Source: Bacteroidales bacterium
GTDB taxonomy: Bacteria; Bacteroidota; Bacteroidia; Bacteroidales; Lentimicrobiaceae
Assembly: GCA_016709025.1 (NCBI GenBank)
Contig: JADJEQ010000047.1
Span: forward strand, 1 to 64,000
Direction of reading: 5' to 3'
Length of the DNA stretch: 64,000 nucleotides
A program made the position numbers and the translations under genes. Of the stretch, positions 62,223 to 64,000 are shown piece by piece; the first letter of the stretch is position 1; each line of letters starts with the position of its first letter. Below the pieces are notes generated by a model that saw only the letters and a program-made list of their open reading frames with translations, had not been told where the DNA came from and did not search any database.

Positions 62223-62560
62223 AGAACTGTCTGCTCTTTTAATGTTTAAGTTTCTTTGAACAACCTGTTTTACTTTTGTTACTCATCTTTATTTTTAGTG
62301 AATAATGTCCGGGGAAAATAATCGGTTTCCTTTGAAATGATTGATAATACAGGATTACAGCCATTATTAACATCATGTACCTCACTTTCTTTTTTTGAAA
62401 CCAAACACTAACCCTGACTGCGGGATTAAATTGTTGCCCGACTGTCTGCCAGCCCAGGTGCATGTAAAGATTTCAAATGTTTCAACGACCACAGCCTGTC
62501 CCGATGAAATCGGGAAATACCCTTTTTTCGCTTTAGCGTTTATACCTGCCGGCCATTTTA
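62223..62560. other. Intergenic region with one small hairpin
   Basis: About 340 bp. A perfect CCCGAT/ATCGGG hairpin at 62500-62514 is the only feature; there is no T-run on either side. No gene recognised. Confidence 0.5.
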
Positions 62561-63010
62561 TTAATTGTCAATTTTTACAAAATCACCATTTTTGTTGAAT
62601 TCAAGTTCTAAGTCATTGTCCAGACTAATTTGTTGGTTTTTCCCATCTATTTCCCAGTCAGTTATTGCATTGTTTGGGTAATTTGTCGCAATGTATTTCC
62701 GTATTTTTTCAGGGATTACACTTTCAGGTAGTTTGGATTTTCCCTCAATGGCAATAATCTGATTTTTGTTATTAAATTTCAGTTCTGTTCCATCGTTAAG
62801 ATTAATTTCATATTGTTTAGAAAACCCCAATCCTTCTGTATCTATTTCTGATTGAGCTACTGAGTGTTTTGGGAAATGAGTCGTGATGAAGCTCTTTATT
62901 CCGGAAGGGATTTGAGAATAAGGCACGACCTTGTCCTGAGCAGAAATAAATGTTGTAGCCATTGATAAAAGCAGGATTGCAGCACTTTTTACTAATTTCA
63001 TTTTGTTCAT
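62561..63010 (-). CDS. Secreted PepSY-like (DUF2874) protein
   Basis: A 149-residue protein with a signal peptide (SAAILLLSMATTFISAQ) and two PepSY-like repeats, one around QIPSGIKSFITTHFPKHSV, the other around VIPEKIRKYIATNYPNNAI, each followed by strands with a DGxxLxF end (LNDGTELKFN, LDNDLELEFN). This matches the BLIP-like PepSY family (DUF2874) that is abundant in Bacteroidota; the function is unknown. It stands alone on the minus strand. Confidence 0.9.
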   Translation of the reverse strand: MNKMKLVKSAAILLLSMATTFISAQDKVVPYSQIPSGIKSFITTHFPKHSVAQSEIDTEGLGFSKQYEINLNDGTELKFNNKNQIIAIEGKSKLPESVIPEKIRKYIATNYPNNAITDWEIDGKNQQISLDNDLELEFNKNGDFVKIDN

Positions 63011-63018
63011 TTTATTTC

Positions 63019-63321
63019 TTATTTTAATAAGCTACTCTGTTCAGGATTTTCGCAATCTCCTTTTTGTTTAATAATTGCGGGTTTATCAGTGAGGTCTCTT
63101 CTGTCAGCCCCGGTTCCATGAATAATTACCTCAATGCCTCTGAATATTTCAGCGAGCTCCTCCAGGGAGCAAAAGAGGTATTCCTGATCAGGAGTTTTGT
63201 ACCGGTAGTCATAAAACCAGCTTCAGGCACATTTCCCCACTCCACCCGCGGGTCGTTCATGTCCTTTCCCACTCAGGTATTCCATTTCGAAATGGCCTAA
63301 CCGGCCAGTTCCTCCAATCAT
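63019..63321 (-). pseudogene. Remnant of a Rossmann-type (NmrA/epimerase-like) gene
   Basis: From 63321 the minus strand reads MIGGTGRLGHFEMEYLSGKG, a nucleotide-binding start with GGTGRLG. After a TGA it continues in the same frame with FYDYRYKTPDQEYLFCSLEE and IEVIIHGTGADRRDLTD up to 63019. Between them, another frame reads well (NDPRVEWGNVPEAGF), so there are probably two shifts. About 100 codons remain of a family that normally has 200-300. The identification rests on the GGTGxLG motif and is weak beyond it. Confidence 0.35.
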
Positions 63322-63349
63322 TGCTATTTTCGTAACTTATTGGATTTAT

Positions 63350-64000
63350 TTATGTTTTAACAGAATTGGGTTTAACTGAATCAAAAGTATTTTCATCAAA
63401 ACGTTTAATGCCTGTCACAAGATGTACATCCTGCTGAGGATAAGGAATCTTAATTCCATGTTTTTCAAACTCTTCCAGTATAGTTAATAAAACACCGCTT
63501 GTTATGATTTTATCCTGTATATAATCTCCTATCCAGAAAAGCAAAGTAAATTCAATTGAACTTTCACCAAGTCTGCTCAGAAATACGTATGGAATCGGAT
63601 CCTGTACAACTCCATTTTGTTTTCCAAGTATTTCATTCAGCAATCGCATTACAAGCTTAGCATCCGATTCATAGGCTACTCCGATTATGATCTCTATCCT
63701 TCGCTTTTGATCCGATAAAGTCCAGTTTATTACTTCATTTGAAATCAGCTGCCCATTAGGTACAATTACCGCTGCTCCGTCAAAAGTTACAATGTTACTC
63801 GATCGGAGTCCGATTATCTTCACATTTCCGGTTAGTTCACCAACCTGAACCGTATCGCCGAGTTGAATTGGGCGTTCAAATAAAAGGATGAACCCGGAAA
63901 CCAGGTTGTTAAAATATTCTGAAGCCGAATCCGATACCTACGCTCATAGCTCCAATAACAATTGTGAGCTTGTCCAATGATATTCCGGCGGCATGTACTG
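63350..64000 (-). CDS. MscS family mechanosensitive channel, partial, with an apparent frameshift
   Basis: The C-terminal part of an MscS channel; the 5' end lies beyond the window. From the edge the sequence reads AAGISLDKLTIVIGAMSVGIGFGF, the pore-lining helix, is disrupted near 63911-63925 (two bases appear to be missing), then resumes with NNLVSGFILLFERPIQLGDTV, GELTGNVKIIGLRSSNIVTF and the beta and C-terminal domains to 63350. The GFGxQNIxNNLVSGxILLxERPI stretch is diagnostic. A start at a GTG (63823) inside the beta domain would be non-functional. The shift may be an error or real decay; the channel releases solutes under osmotic shock in intact form. Confidence 0.85.

Noticed and set aside
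63064..63300. Plus-strand 78-codon protein near the window end
   Set aside because: The opposite strand shows a Rossmann-type start motif and better protein-like sequence, so this frame is probably its shadow.

Overview
The window looks like chromosomal DNA of a Bacteroidota bacterium, probably Bacteroidales or a relative. The evidence is promoters with a TAnnTTTG -7 box, few Shine-Dalgarno sequences, many Sec-exported beta-barrel and OmpA-type envelope proteins, GH130 enzymes, PepSY-like and AI-2E-type proteins, and a Bacteroidota-style Mrp. No rRNA, tRNA, CRISPR array, phage or complete insertion sequence is visible. Many intergenic regions are filled with low-complexity tandem repeats, mostly of 7-bp units, and with palindromic or MITE-like elements.

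Layout. 0-7.6 kb: end of an unknown gene, a repeat island, Fe-S genes nfu and mrp, a frameshifted fic gene behind a dense TGTCAAA operator array, an ABC-F ATPase and a second repeat island. 7.6-12.7 kb: a membrane protein, the first of three AraC paralogs, and small secreted or membrane proteins. 12.7-18 kb (minus strand): an MlaE-MlaF-MlaD lipid transport operon followed by a POTRA/beta-barrel protein and a YihY protein. 18.6-24.2 kb: a lipoprotein with eight Ig-like repeats and an ice-binding-like domain, then an OmpA protein. 24.8-36.2 kb: two GH130 enzymes, a YtxH/holin-like/AI-2E operon, a GT4 fusion and a cobalamin radical SAM enzyme. 36.8-43 kb: OmpA lipoprotein, AraC paralog 2, hybrid histidine kinase, response regulator and a CsbD-like protein. 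43.3-46.8 kb: PIG-L deacetylase, GT4 and an (alpha/alpha)6 enzyme. 47-59 kb: envelope proteins, a CheB-CheR-PAS fusion, AraC paralog 3 and a 1457-residue hybrid kinase. 59.5-64 kb: a tract with many single-base indels (acyloxyacyl hydrolase, Omp85 fragment, a Rossmann-type remnant, MscS) plus intact AI-2E and PepSY-like genes.

Main discovery. Eleven promoters share a rigid 65-bp architecture: TGTGAATnATGTAAY, then a second TRTAAY box starting exactly 30 bp after the first box, then a TAnnTTTG-like -7 box starting exactly 27 bp after that. TGTAA and TRTAA form a direct repeat with 21-bp spacing, the second copy lying where the -33 element belongs. This is the layout expected for an AraC-family class II activator. 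Three AraC-family paralogs in the window have nearly identical DNA-recognition helices and an N-terminal domain resembling an HMA/ferredoxin fold with a single conserved Cys. The downstream genes are envelope and stress genes: Mla operon, OmpA proteins, YtxH, CsbD-like, lmo0937-like and Thivi_2564-like peptides, an ice-binding-like lipoprotein and a radical SAM enzyme. I infer an undescribed envelope/general-stress regulon of this lineage, with two of the AraC genes next to large PAS sensor proteins that may feed into it.
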